NCBI GenBank assembly: GCA_900316035.1
Contig: ONBI01000003.1
Location: forward strand, 1 to 61,628
Length of the DNA stretch: 61,628 nucleotides
From: an uncultured Eubacteriales bacterium
Lineage (GTDB): Bacteria; Bacillota_I; Bacilli_A; RFN20; CAG-288
Reading direction: 5' to 3'
The position numbers and the translations under genes are program-made. Below, piece after piece: positions 16,898 through 25,374 of the stretch. The notes under the pieces are model-generated. The model did no database searches and was not told the DNA's origin. It worked only from the letters and a program-made list of their open reading frames with translations. Every line of letters starts with the position of its first letter. Position 1 is the stretch's first letter.

Positions 16898-17875
16898 ATG
16901 AAAAAGAAAGCTCTTTCCGTTCTTCTTTCTCTCTTCCTGTTTGCTGCTTCTTCCTGCAGCAAACCTGTTTATTCTGTTTCCGATTATGAGAAAACCATGT
17001 CGTATCGGAATGGTTTTACGATTCTTCAGTGGACCGATATCCATCTCGGTGTAGAATCCGATACGGTCAAAGTGCAAGAGGTTCTTGATGAAGAATTGAA
17101 GGATTGCTCTGCTTCGCTTGGTCGTAATCCGGATCTTATCGTCATCACCGGCGATACCTTCCTGAATGCGACAAAAGGGATCGTCAACGAGTTTTTCGAT
17201 TATCTCGATAGCAAGGATATTCCTTTTGCTTTCACCTATGGGAATCATGATTTCCAGGGAAGCTATGCCAACGACTACATCGGGAAAGTAATCGAAAGCA
17301 AAAAGAATTCGGTCTTTGTCGATTATCCGGAAGATGATCTACAGGGAAGAGCCAACTACTACATCGATCTGAAAGAAGGAGAAGCGACGAAGTATCGTCT
17401 CTTCATCCTGGATTCGAATAACTACTATCAGGATGGATTCGATATCCATTACGACATCATCCACGAAGATCAGCTTGCCCATATGGATGCTATCGTCAAA
17501 GAGAAAGGAAAAGTCCCTTCGCTTGCTTTCTATCATATTCCGGTCTATGAATTTGCGGATGCCTACAAAGAATATCAGGAAGGGAAGATTGAAGGGAACG
17601 GCGAAAACGAAGAAAAGGTCTGTTACGGATATAAAAGAACCGATGCCTTTTCCCGAATGAAAGAAGATGGTGTTATCGGGATGTTCTGCGGACACGATCA
17701 TATCAACAACTCTACTCTTCTCTATCAAGATGTTCTTCTCTCCTACGGTATGAAATCGACCTATGAAATCTATAACGACAAGGTCGGATATTCGTTGATT
17801 CAGCTCCATGGGCAAAGTCAATTATCCTTAGGCGATGTCACGAAAGCCGTCATCGGGGAAGGAGAACAGAAATGA
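16898..17875 (+). CDS. Exported metallophosphatase lipoprotein
   Basis: 325 residues. A signal peptide with a lipobox-like ASSC (Cys at about 21) is followed by a calcineurin-type phosphoesterase: metal ligands in WTDIHLG, GDTF, GNHDF and GHDH occur in the canonical order, with an additional His in FYHIPVYEF. Related to PA-phosphatase or sphingomyelinase-like and Icc-type metallophosphatases acting outside the membrane. The 4-nt overlap (ATGA) with the following membrane protein shows a two-gene operon, directly downstream of a two-component system. Substrate not determinable. Confidence 0.85.
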   Translation: MKKKALSVLLSLFLFAASSCSKPVYSVSDYEKTMSYRNGFTILQWTDIHLGVESDTVKVQEVLDEELKDCSASLGRNPDLIVITGDTFLNATKGIVNEFFDYLDSKDIPFAFTYGNHDFQGSYANDYIGKVIESKKNSVFVDYPEDDLQGRANYYIDLKEGEATKYRLFILDSNNYYQDGFDIHYDIIHEDQLAHMDAIVKEKGKVPSLAFYHIPVYEFADAYKEYQEGKIEGNGENEEKVCYGYKRTDAFSRMKEDGVIGMFCGHDHINNSTLLYQDVLLSYGMKSTYEIYNDKVGYSLIQLHGQSQLSLGDVTKAVIGEGEQK

Positions 17876-18744
17876 AAATCAAAGCGTATATTTGGATTCC
17901 TGTTCTTTCTCTTCTTGCTCTGATCGTATCCCTCATCTGGTACTACGGATTCACGATGCTCCTCTCTACCATCGTCGATCAATTCGTCTCCCTAGCAAGA
18001 ATTCTTCCCTTTGTGTTCCTGGCTTTCTCTGCTCTTGTGATCTTCTTTGTTCTTTTCTTCCACCATTTTCTTTCTCCGATTCCGAAGAAGAGACTTTGGA
18101 TCTTCGCTTCGCTTTCTGCCATCTTCACCTTACTCGGATTTATCTTCGGTCTTCTTTCTTCCCATTACCTCTTTGCTTCGGATTTATGGTCAAAGAAACT
18201 CATCTTTATACTCGAACTGATTTTCTCCTGCTGTGGGTCTTTCTTCCTCTTCTTCCTCGCCCTGAAAAAGAAACCTAAGGAAATTCTTCTTCCTAATCTC
18301 CGTATTCCTCTTGGCTATAAGATCGTCGACAGCATTCTATTCCTCTTTGTTTCATATTATCTTGTCGATGGTATCCGCGCCTTTATCCGCTTTGAGGAAT
18401 ACCGTGTAGAACCGGCTGCTTATCCTTTCTTTGTTCTACTTCTCTTTGCTCTTTCTTACTTCTATGTTCTCACGCTTCTCCGCCATTCTTCTCATAAGCT
18501 TCCGTTCCTGCTTTATGCTTTTTCTTCTTTTATCGCTTTAGCTTTCGCAGCCGGAGCCTTCTCTCTTCTTTTCACTCAGGCTTATGTCAACGTCGGGCAG
18601 AATATCTTCTATATCGACTTTGCTGCTTCTCTTCCTATCGGTCCAATCAGTTGGATAGTATTGCTTCTTTATTTCACCGTGGATCTCTTCTTGGAAGCGA
18701 TGAAAATCCAAAAGAAACCGATGGTAGAAGAACAAAAACAATAG
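17872..18744 (+). CDS. Polytopic membrane protein of unknown function
   Basis: 290 residues with about eight hydrophobic helices in four pairs, short loops, and a short charged C-terminus (KIQKKPMVEEQKQ). No recognisable catalytic or transport motif. It starts within the stop of the metallophosphatase gene (ATGA overlap), so the two proteins are probably made together and may act together at the membrane. A strong terminator follows. Confidence 0.75.
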   Translation: MKIKAYIWIPVLSLLALIVSLIWYYGFTMLLSTIVDQFVSLARILPFVFLAFSALVIFFVLFFHHFLSPIPKKRLWIFASLSAIFTLLGFIFGLLSSHYLFASDLWSKKLIFILELIFSCCGSFFLFFLALKKKPKEILLPNLRIPLGYKIVDSILFLFVSYYLVDGIRAFIRFEEYRVEPAAYPFFVLLLFALSYFYVLTLLRHSSHKLPFLLYAFSSFIALAFAAGAFSLLFTQAYVNVGQNIFYIDFAASLPIGPISWIVLLLYFTVDLFLEAMKIQKKPMVEEQKQ

Positions 18745-18750
18745 CAAGCA

Positions 18751-18776
18751 AAAAGCTGGCCCCAAAGCCAGCTTTT
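18751..18776. terminator. Strong bidirectional terminator
   Basis: AAAAGCTGGC (18751-18760) pairs with GCCAGCTTTT (18767-18776), followed by TT. The A and T tails let it serve both the plus-strand operon and the minus-strand ABC operon. Confidence 0.9.
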
Positions 18777-18809
18777 TTGCTTAACAACTTATTTGTATAA
18801 GAAAGACGT

Positions 18810-20837
18810 TTACGCTTCCTGCTGCGCTTTGGCGTTACCGGTATAGAGCTGGTAATAGACGCCTTTCTGGGCGAGCAAGGATTCATGGTTACCGCGTTCG
18901 ATGATGCGTCCATGATCTAGAACCATGATGACATCGCTATTCTTGATGGTGCTGAGACGGTGAGCGATGACGAAGACGGTTCTTCCTTTCATGATGGCAT
19001 CCATACCGCGCTGAACCAGAGCTTCGGTGCGGGAGTCGATCGACGAAGTCGCTTCATCGAGAATGAGAACCGGCGGATCGGCAACCGCCGCACGGGCGAT
19101 AGCAAGTAATTGTCTCTGACCTTGCGAGAGCGAAGCGCCACCATTGGTGAGCATCGTATCGTAACCATTCGGAAGCTGCTGAATGAAAGTATCGGCGTTA
19201 GCGAGTTTCGCGGCGGCTTCTACTTCCTCATCGGTAGCATCGAGTCTTCCGTAACGGATATTCTCTCTTACGGTTCCGGTGAAGAGCTTGGTATCCTGGA
19301 ATACCATACCGAGAGATCTTCTTAAGTCTGCTTTCTTGATCTTATTGATATTGATATCGTCGTAACGGATCTTACCTTCCGCAATATCGTAGAAGCGGTT
19401 GAGAAGGTTGGTGATTGTAGTCTTTCCGGCACCGGTAGGACCGACGAAAGCAATCTTCTGACCAGGTTCCGCATAGATCGTGATATCGTGCAGAACAATC
19501 TTATCTTTGACGTAACCGAAGTCGACATTGTAGAGGTTGATTTTGCCTCTTAACCACGTATAGGTCGTCGGAGAACCATCCTGATGCGGATGTTTCCAAG
19601 CCCAGTGTCCGGTTCTTTCTGAGCAGGGAACCGGATTTCCGTTTTCATCGGCTTTGGCATTGACAAGCTCGACATAACCGTCATCCACCTCTTTCGGTTC
19701 ATCGATAAGAGCGAAGATACGACTAGCACCGGCAAGAGCCATGGTGATGGTGTTGATCTGGTTAGCGACCTGACCGATCGGCTGGACGAAGGCTTTCGAA
19801 TAGAGAAGGAAGGAGATGATGATACCGATTGTGGCTTCCGAGAAGATATGACCATGCGGTAAATCCATCAGGGAGAAGCCTCTTACACCATAGATGGTGA
19901 AAAGACCACCGACCAAAGCAAGAATCGCATAGGCAAGGTTACCAATCTGATTGACGATCGGCATCAGGATCGAAGCGTAACGGTTTGCTTTGACAGAATC
20001 TTCAAAGAGTTCTTCGTTATGGCTATCAAAACCTTCGATGTTCTTTGCCTCGTAGTTGAAGACCTTGACGACTTTCTGACCGGAGATCATCTCTTCGATA
20101 TAACCGTTGGTGGCACCGAGTTCCATCTGCTGCTTTATGAAGTAACGGGCAGAACGTTTCGTAAAGTACTTCGTGATCGAGAAGATGAGAACCGAGACCG
20201 CTAAGACGACTAACGTCATATAGAGATCCGTAAGAAGCATCATCACGAAGCAGGCGATCATGGTGATGATCGAGGAAACGGCCATCGGAAGAGCACGGGC
20301 GAGCATTTCACGGAGAGCATCGACATCGTTGGTGTAGACCGACATGATATCGCCGTGTGTTTGCTGGTCGAAATAGGAGACCGGCAGATCCTGCATATGG
20401 GAGAAGAGTTCATCACGGATCTTTTTCTGAATACCCTGGGAGATCAAGGACATCAGATAGTTATAAAAATAGGAAGCGACGACACCTAAAGCAAAGATGA
20501 CGATCATCGAGATCATCAGAGAAGAGAACTTCATCGATAAACCGAAGATACCAAGTTCATGGGGCGTATCGTAGAAAAGGGTCGTCGCTTTACTGATATC
20601 GATGACACCATTAGCGTCCATCGCACCGGTTAAAGAAGGCGTGATGAAGTGATCGGCTAAGATCTGACCGATAAAGTAGGAGTTAGCAACCGAAGCGAAA
20701 GACGAAATCAGAATACAGAGAACAACCACGAAGAAGAGGAAAGGATAATAGCGGAAGACAAGGCCTAAAAGGCTCTTCATCGCACCGCGCCTTGCTTCTT
20801 TGCTGGCACCTTTACGGGCTTTATTCGTTGCTGGCAT
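18810..20837 (-). CDS. ABC exporter half-transporter, subunit 2 (TMD-NBD fusion)
   Basis: About 675 residues: six-helix type IV exporter domain (about 20-370) then a nucleotide-binding domain with Walker A GPTGAGKTT, ABC signature LSQGQRQLL, Walker B VLILDEATSSID and an H-loop (VIAHRLSTIKNSD). A ~35-residue insert (about 400-440, rich in acidic and aromatic residues) separates the two domains. The start at 20837 (MPATNKARK) is set by AGGAGGTGA 5 nt upstream and lies inside the end of the partner gene. It forms a heterodimeric multidrug/lipid exporter with the upstream gene. Confidence 0.9.
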   Translation of the reverse strand: MPATNKARKGASKEARRGAMKSLLGLVFRYYPFLFFVVVLCILISSFASVANSYFIGQILADHFITPSLTGAMDANGVIDISKATTLFYDTPHELGIFGLSMKFSSLMISMIVIFALGVVASYFYNYLMSLISQGIQKKIRDELFSHMQDLPVSYFDQQTHGDIMSVYTNDVDALREMLARALPMAVSSIITMIACFVMMLLTDLYMTLVVLAVSVLIFSITKYFTKRSARYFIKQQMELGATNGYIEEMISGQKVVKVFNYEAKNIEGFDSHNEELFEDSVKANRYASILMPIVNQIGNLAYAILALVGGLFTIYGVRGFSLMDLPHGHIFSEATIGIIISFLLYSKAFVQPIGQVANQINTITMALAGASRIFALIDEPKEVDDGYVELVNAKADENGNPVPCSERTGHWAWKHPHQDGSPTTYTWLRGKINLYNVDFGYVKDKIVLHDITIYAEPGQKIAFVGPTGAGKTTITNLLNRFYDIAEGKIRYDDININKIKKADLRRSLGMVFQDTKLFTGTVRENIRYGRLDATDEEVEAAAKLANADTFIQQLPNGYDTMLTNGGASLSQGQRQLLAIARAAVADPPVLILDEATSSIDSRTEALVQRGMDAIMKGRTVFVIAHRLSTIKNSDVIMVLDHGRIIERGNHESLLAQKGVYYQLYTGNAKAQQEA

Positions 20838-22620
20838 CGAAATCACCTCCTCCTAACTGCGATTCGTATAATTCCTTATAGACAGAGCAGTTCTGCATCA
20901 GTTCCTCGTTGTTTCCCTGCGCGACAAGCTTTCCACCGGCATCAAGAACCAGAATCGTCTCGCAGTCTTTGATGGAAAGAACACGCTGCGCGATGATGAA
21001 CTTCGTGACATCCGGACGGGTCGAGGCTAAGCCTTTGCGGATCAAGCTATCGGTGTGGGTATCACAGGCGCTGGTCGAATCATCGAGGATCAGAATCTTC
21101 GGATTCATCAGTAAGGCTCTTGCAATGCAGAGACGCTGTTTCTGACCGCCGGAGACATTGTTACCGCCTTCGACAATCGGAGTATCCAATCCTTCCGGGA
21201 AACGGTGAAGGAATTCACTGGCCTGGGCTAAGTCACAGGCTTTCCAAATTTCTTCATCACTGGCGTTCAGATTTCCCCATTTGAGGTTATCGCGGATCGT
21301 ACCGGTGAAAAGAAGATTCTTCTGTAAAACCACGGCAACCGAATCACGGAGCGTCTTTAAGTCATAATCCCGGACATCGACACCACCGACTTTGACGCTT
21401 CCTTCCGTCACATCATAAAGACGGGCGATCAAAGAGACGAGAGTCGATTTACTCGATCCGGTCGGACCGATGATACCGATAGTCTCACCGGAATGGAAAT
21501 GAAGATCGATATCGCTTAAGACGTTCTTGCCAGGCACATAAGCAAAGGAAACATGGTCGAAATCGACTCTGCCGTCTTTGATTTCCATGACCGGGTTTTC
21601 TTTGTTCTTGATATCCGGTTCTTCCACGACAATCTCGACAATACGTTCGGCGGAGTTACGGGAGATAGTGATGAAGACATAGACCATCGAAACCATCATC
21701 AGAGACATCATAATCATCATGACGTACATGATCAGAGTCGTTAAGGAAGCCGTAGTAAGAGTAGTCGAACCGCTCCTGATGATGAGAGAGGAACCTAAGA
21801 AGGCAAGTAGGACCATCGCGGCATAGACGGCTAAGTTCATCAAAGGACTATTGAAAGCGAGAATCGATTCCGCCTTAAGGAAGTTCTTATAGATGAAATC
21901 GGAGACCTTGTTGAAACGGGAGACATGATAATCCTTGCGGTCAAAGGATTTGACGACACGGATACCGTCGACATCTTCCTCGACGGATTCGTTGAGTTCA
22001 TCGTAGGTATTGAAGATCTTGACAAAGATCGGGTGGACCGTAGCGGCGATGAAGATCAGAAGGAAAAGAAGAACCGGAATGATGATGAGATAGATCCAGC
22101 TGAGAGTCGGTGCGGTGACAAAACACATGATGAGAGCGAAGATCATCATGAACGGGGCGCGGATGACCGTACGGATCACCATCATGAAGGCGTTCTGGAC
22201 GTTGGTGACATCGGTCGTGGTACGGGTGACGATGGAGGAGGGAGAGAATTTATCGATGTTCTTAAACGAGTAATCCTGAATCTTCACAAACATGGCTCTA
22301 CGGAGATTCTTACCGAAACCGGCGGAGGCGGAAGAAGCCCAGTAACCTGCCATGATGCCGCAGAAAGCTGCTACCAAGGAAATCAGAACCAGGATTCCGG
22401 TCCATAAAAGAAGCTTCCCTAAATCCAGAGCGTATACCGCCTGAAGAAGATACTGAATGAAGTAGGCGTTTAAGATTTCTAAAAGAGCTTCAAAGAAGAC
22501 ATATATCCAAGTGAGATAGACATCCTTCTTATATTCGCCGATATAGGAAAGAAGCTTCTTATAGGTATGCGGTTTTTCTTTCTTCGGTGCTTTCTTTTCT
22601 TTGACTGCTTCGTTGCTCAT
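20821..22620 (-). CDS. ABC exporter half-transporter, subunit 1 (TMD-NBD fusion)
   Basis: 599 residues with a six-TM exporter domain and an NBD: Walker A GPTGSSKST (Ser-Ser instead of Gly-Ser/Cys-Gly), signature VSGGQKQRLCIAR, Walker B ILILDDSTSACD. The Walker B is followed by Asp instead of the catalytic Glu, so this is the degenerate site typical of heterodimeric exporters such as BmrCD/LmrCD, with the partner carrying the active Glu (LDEATS). The start overlaps the MarR stop by 4 nt (ATGA). Expected cargo: drugs, peptides or lipids; unresolved. Confidence 0.9.
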   Translation of the reverse strand: MSNEAVKEKKAPKKEKPHTYKKLLSYIGEYKKDVYLTWIYVFFEALLEILNAYFIQYLLQAVYALDLGKLLLWTGILVLISLVAAFCGIMAGYWASSASAGFGKNLRRAMFVKIQDYSFKNIDKFSPSSIVTRTTTDVTNVQNAFMMVIRTVIRAPFMMIFALIMCFVTAPTLSWIYLIIIPVLLFLLIFIAATVHPIFVKIFNTYDELNESVEEDVDGIRVVKSFDRKDYHVSRFNKVSDFIYKNFLKAESILAFNSPLMNLAVYAAMVLLAFLGSSLIIRSGSTTLTTASLTTLIMYVMMIMMSLMMVSMVYVFITISRNSAERIVEIVVEEPDIKNKENPVMEIKDGRVDFDHVSFAYVPGKNVLSDIDLHFHSGETIGIIGPTGSSKSTLVSLIARLYDVTEGSVKVGGVDVRDYDLKTLRDSVAVVLQKNLLFTGTIRDNLKWGNLNASDEEIWKACDLAQASEFLHRFPEGLDTPIVEGGNNVSGGQKQRLCIARALLMNPKILILDDSTSACDTHTDSLIRKGLASTRPDVTKFIIAQRVLSIKDCETILVLDAGGKLVAQGNNEELMQNCSVYKELYESQLGGGDFDASNE

Positions 22621-23066
22621 ACCGTTTCGTCCTCCTGAATATTGGACCTCACTTTTTCTAAAAGAGAAGTAAGTTGCTTTATTTCTTCTTGGCTTAGCCC
22701 GGTGCGTAATTTTTCTTCCATCTTATCGTACTGGGCATGATAGACCTTATCGGCTTCGATTCCCTTATCGGTGACTTTGAGGATCTTGAAGCGTTTATCT
22801 TCGCCTCTTGGCACCTGAACGATAAGACCTTTCTTCTCGAGTCCTGCTAACGTAGCGGAAGTCGAAGCTTTCGATAACTTCGTAAACTTCCTCAGCGTAG
22901 TAGCCGTAAAAGGTCCATGCTGAAGAATCTGAACCAAAGTGAAAGCTTCCATCCCAGTCATCCCACCGATTTCCTGCGAACGGATATGCTTATCGATATA
23001 CTTTTCGATAGCGATATGCGTCTGCTTGATCTTCAGTCCTAACGGCACTTCATATTCTTTTTCCAT
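22617..23066 (-). CDS. MarR-family transcriptional regulator
   Basis: About 149 residues with a winged helix-turn-helix (FTATTLRKFTKLSKASTSAT, then LEKKGLIVQVPRGEDKR as the wing). First gene of an operon with the two ABC half-transporters, overlapping the next gene by ATGA. Likely a drug- or lipid-responsive repressor of the operon, because two palindromes flank its promoter. The ATG at 23066 lies 11 nt after GAGGAG; a GTG at 23075 is in frame but only 2 nt from that site, so the ATG is preferred. Confidence 0.9.
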   Translation of the reverse strand: MEKEYEVPLGLKIKQTHIAIEKYIDKHIRSQEIGGMTGMEAFTLVQILQHGPFTATTLRKFTKLSKASTSATLAGLEKKGLIVQVPRGEDKRFKILKVTDKGIEADKVYHAQYDKMEEKLRTGLSQEEIKQLTSLLEKVRSNIQEDETV

Positions 23067-23086
23067 AAACAGCACTTCTCCTCATA

Positions 23087-23102
23087 AGTTCGCATCCTAA
23101 CT
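23087..23102. promoter_or_regulatory. Operator-like palindrome 1 (MarR operon)
   Basis: AGTTCG-CATC-CTAACT, 5 of 6 symmetric positions. It overlaps a TATAGT -10 box of the minus-strand promoter of the marR-ABC operon. Confidence 0.6.
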
Positions 23103-23154
23103 ATACTCTTTTTCCCCACAGTTGTGACGTTTTTCTTTTGAAAGCGGTTATCCT

Positions 23155-23170
23155 AGTTCGGGTGCGAACT
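23155..23170. promoter_or_regulatory. Operator-like palindrome 2 (MarR operon)
   Basis: Perfect palindrome AGTTCG-GGTG-CGAACT, 68 bp upstream of palindrome 1 and sharing its half-site. Two matching sites around one promoter support binding by the MarR protein encoded first in the operon. Confidence 0.6.
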
Positions 23171-23184
23171 ATAATAGAAAAACA

Positions 23185-23212
23185 AACGAAAGCCCCAGGT
23201 TTCCCTGGGGCC
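23185..23212 (-). terminator. Terminator of the SPFH operon
   Basis: On the minus strand, GCCCCAGG-GAAA-CCTGGGGC followed by TTTCGTTTGTTTTTC. Confidence 0.85.
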
Positions 23213-23230
23213 AATAGACTTTAGAATCCA

Positions 23231-24217
23231 CTACTTTGTCTCAGCAGTTTCTACAGGTTTCTCTTCTTCGTCTTTCTTACTGGCTTCGACAACTTCGGTC
23301 AAGGAAGAAGCTAACGAAGCAAGAGAAGACATATCGGAAGGAACGATCATCTTGGTCGCTTTACCGTCGGCAACCTTCGCTAATGCTTCATAACCTTTGA
23401 GAGTCAAGACGGCCTTTGAGGGCATGGATTCGTTGATCATACGGATCGAGTCAGCTTCGGCTTTACGGACCATCAGTTCACCGTCGGCCTGGGCTTTCTT
23501 GACCTTGAGAATCGCTTCGGCTTCCGCTTCCGCTTTCTTGATGGCGGCTTCTTTCTCGGCTTCGGCATTGAGAATGGCGGCTTCCTTCTTACCTTCGGCA
23601 ATGGTGATAGCCGAAGTCTTTTCGCCTTCCGCAATCAGGATTTTTTCACGTTTTTCACGTTCGGCTCTCATCTGCTTCTCCATGGCGTTCTGAATATCCT
23701 TCGGAGGAAGAATGTTCTTGACTTCGACACGGGTGACCTTGATTCCCCAGGGATCGGTCGCTTCATCGAGAATCGCTCTCATCTTGGAGTTGATAAGATC
23801 ACGGGAAGTAAGAGTGGCATCCAGATCGAGATCACCGATGAGGTTACGTAATGTAGTTGCGGAAAGAGCTTCGATACCGACAATCGGATTTTCGACACCG
23901 TAGGTATAAAGCTTCGGATCGGTGACGGTGAAGAAGACGACGGTATCGATCTGCATCGTGACGTTATCCTTGGTGATGACAGGCTGCGGCGGGAAATCGT
24001 AGATCTGTTCCTTCATCGAGACCTTCTTCTGAACACGGTCGAAGAAAGGAACCAAGAAGTGGATACCCGTATCCCAGGTCGTCAGATACTTTCCGAGACG
24101 CTCGATGACGAAGCGGTCGGTCTGATTGACGATACGGACCGAAGAAATCAGCGTGATCAGAATCAGAAAGACCAGAACACAGGCGATAACAATTCCGACG
24201 ATAGCTCCAGTAGGCAT
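23231..24217 (-). CDS. SPFH/stomatin-like membrane protein
   Basis: 328 residues: N-terminal membrane helix (about 5-27), SPFH/band-7 domain (about 28-190, with RNLIGDLDLDATLTSRDLIN), then a long Ala/Glu/Lys-rich coiled coil and a Glu/Lys-rich tail. Closest to the QmcA / stomatin subtype that oligomerises into ring cages and organises membrane microdomains. AAGGAG sits before the ATG. It follows an NfeD gene by 14 nt; the NfeD-SPFH pairing is a conserved functional unit of membrane quality control and flotillin-like rafts. Confidence 0.92.
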   Translation of the reverse strand: MPTGAIVGIVIACVLVFLILITLISSVRIVNQTDRFVIERLGKYLTTWDTGIHFLVPFFDRVQKKVSMKEQIYDFPPQPVITKDNVTMQIDTVVFFTVTDPKLYTYGVENPIVGIEALSATTLRNLIGDLDLDATLTSRDLINSKMRAILDEATDPWGIKVTRVEVKNILPPKDIQNAMEKQMRAEREKREKILIAEGEKTSAITIAEGKKEAAILNAEAEKEAAIKKAEAEAEAILKVKKAQADGELMVRKAEADSIRMINESMPSKAVLTLKGYEALAKVADGKATKMIVPSDMSSLASLASSLTEVVEASKKDEEEKPVETAETK

Positions 24218-24231
24218 TTTATGTTCTCCTT

Positions 24232-24681
24232 TTATTCCTTTACAACTTTGACAACGAGTTTGTTTCCATTGATGGAAACGACTTCGACGACACTTCCTTC
24301 CGGAATCTCCTTAGCGCCATCCATCAACATACCGGTCCAAAGCGTTCCGAAGATCTTCACTTCTCCGTATTCTAAGGGAGTGATGGTCTTAGTGACTTTT
24401 CCTTTCTTCCCGACGATCGACGCAACTCCGGTCTTCGTGTTCTTTCTTAACAGCAATCGGTTTGCGACCGGTCTTAAGAGAATCAGGAACAGAGCCGAAA
24501 CTCCTAAGAAGACGATCAGTTCTCCCCACCAAGGCATACCGGGAATATAGGTGACTGCCAAAGCGACCAAAGAACCGATACAGAACCAGACCGAGACCAA
24601 GGCTTCCGTAGAGACTTCCGCAATCAAGGCGATGACGAAGACAGAGAGCCAGACAATCAGCATGATGGTATTTTCATCCAT
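24232..24681 (-). CDS. NfeD-like membrane protein (short form)
   Basis: 149 residues: two or three membrane helices (about 5-75) followed by a C-terminal OB-fold domain (GKVTKTITPLEYGEVKI to the end), the short NfeD form lacking the ClpP-like protease domain. It is the usual partner of SPFH proteins and lies immediately upstream of one here. GGAGG precedes the ATG; the stop of the upstream gene overlaps the spacer. Function: likely a scaffold or partner for the SPFH ring. Confidence 0.88.
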   Translation of the reverse strand: MDENTIMLIVWLSVFVIALIAEVSTEALVSVWFCIGSLVALAVTYIPGMPWWGELIVFLGVSALFLILLRPVANRLLLRKNTKTGVASIVGKKGKVTKTITPLEYGEVKIFGTLWTGMLMDGAKEIPEGSVVEVVSINGNKLVVKVVKE

Positions 24682-24683
24682 AG

Positions 24684-25058
24684 TCAGTCGGCCTCCTCCG
24701 TTAAGTGTATCACAACAAATCGGCGTTCCGTATCATAGGTAGTGACAAAGCGGTGGGAAGTAGAGGAAAAATCGATACCGATCTCACTTCCGATCTTCTT
24801 CACAAACTCGGTCGAGGAGATCCGCGAATAGGTCTTTCCACCCGAAAGAGGGAAAAGAGCATCTTCGGGATAAACTCCAGACTCGCATTCTCCCAGTGTC
24901 AACGGCTTCATCACAATCGTTTTCGTCTCATCGTCGTATCCGAGTTCTACCGCAGTAGCTTCTTTCAAATACGAAAGGCTCGGCTTATTGACGGTGATAC
25001 AGTTCTTGCTGATGGTAGCGACCATCGCTTTCTCGTTCTTGCTGAACCAAGTGATCAT
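24684..25058 (-). CDS. Conserved hypothetical protein, first in the NfeD/SPFH operon
   Basis: About 124 residues, no membrane segment or signal. The N-terminal part (NCITVNKPSLSYLKEATAVE followed by LGYDDETKTIVMKP) resembles small swapped-hairpin-like beta proteins common in Firmicutes, but I cannot name a family. The start at 25058 (MITWFSK) is set by GAGGAGG 7 nt upstream; an in-frame ATG at 25100 has no such site. It ends 2 nt before the NfeD start, so it belongs to that operon. Function unknown. Confidence 0.7.
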   Translation of the reverse strand: MITWFSKNEKAMVATISKNCITVNKPSLSYLKEATAVELGYDDETKTIVMKPLTLGECESGVYPEDALFPLSGGKTYSRISSTEFVKKIGSEIGIDFSSTSHRFVTTYDTERRFVVIHLTEEAD

Positions 25059-25137
25059 AAGAGCCCTCCTCTGTTTATAGAATACAAACAAGTTCAACAA
25101 AATTCAAGACGATGTTAGAAATATTCTTTTTTTCATA

Positions 25138-25162
25138 ACAAAAGCCCTCACTCGTGAGGGCT
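25138..25162 (-). terminator. Terminator of tRNA-Gly
   Basis: On the minus strand, AGCCCTCA-CGAG-TGAGGGCT followed by TTTTGTTATG, 12 nt past the CCA end of the tRNA. Confidence 0.8.
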
Positions 25163-25174
25163 CAGTATCTGACT

Positions 25175-25248
25175 TGGAGCAACCGGCGGGAATCGGACCC
25201 GTATATGCAGCTTGGGAAGCTACCGTTCTACCACTGAACTACGGCTGC
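25175..25248 (-). tRNA. tRNA-Gly (anticodon CCC), CCA encoded, unusual T-arm
   Basis: The 74-nt cloverleaf includes an encoded CCA. Acceptor GCAGCCG/CGGTTGC (one G-U), D-stem GTTC/GAAC with loop AGTGGTA (G18-G19 kept), anticodon stem GTAGC/GCTGC with loop TTCCCAA, discriminator U73. The anticodon is CCC, decoding GGG. The T-arm is odd: outer pair A49-C65 is mismatched and position 55 is C instead of the nearly invariant U (loop TCCGATT). Still likely functional. It lies between rpoC and the SPFH operon and has its own terminator. Confidence 0.9.
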
Positions 25249-25325
25249 AGGTGGGAGTATTATACCAAATCAAAAGATAGAAGAAAAGGACATAAAAAGC
25301 CCACCATATCTATCGGAAAACATAG

Positions 25326-25364
25326 AAAAAGGCTACCCCCCCCTTAAAAGAAGAGATAGCCTTT
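25326..25364 (-). terminator. Terminator of rpoC
   Basis: AAAGGCTA and TAGCCTTT pair around a 21-nt loop containing a G8 run (minus strand), followed by a T run. It is immediately after the rpoC stop. Confidence 0.8.
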
Positions 25365-25374
25365 GTAGAACAGA

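Noticed and set aside
20821..22620. Pseudogene call because of the changed Walker A/B residues
   Set aside because: A degenerate site in one half is normal for heterodimeric exporters; the frame is intact.
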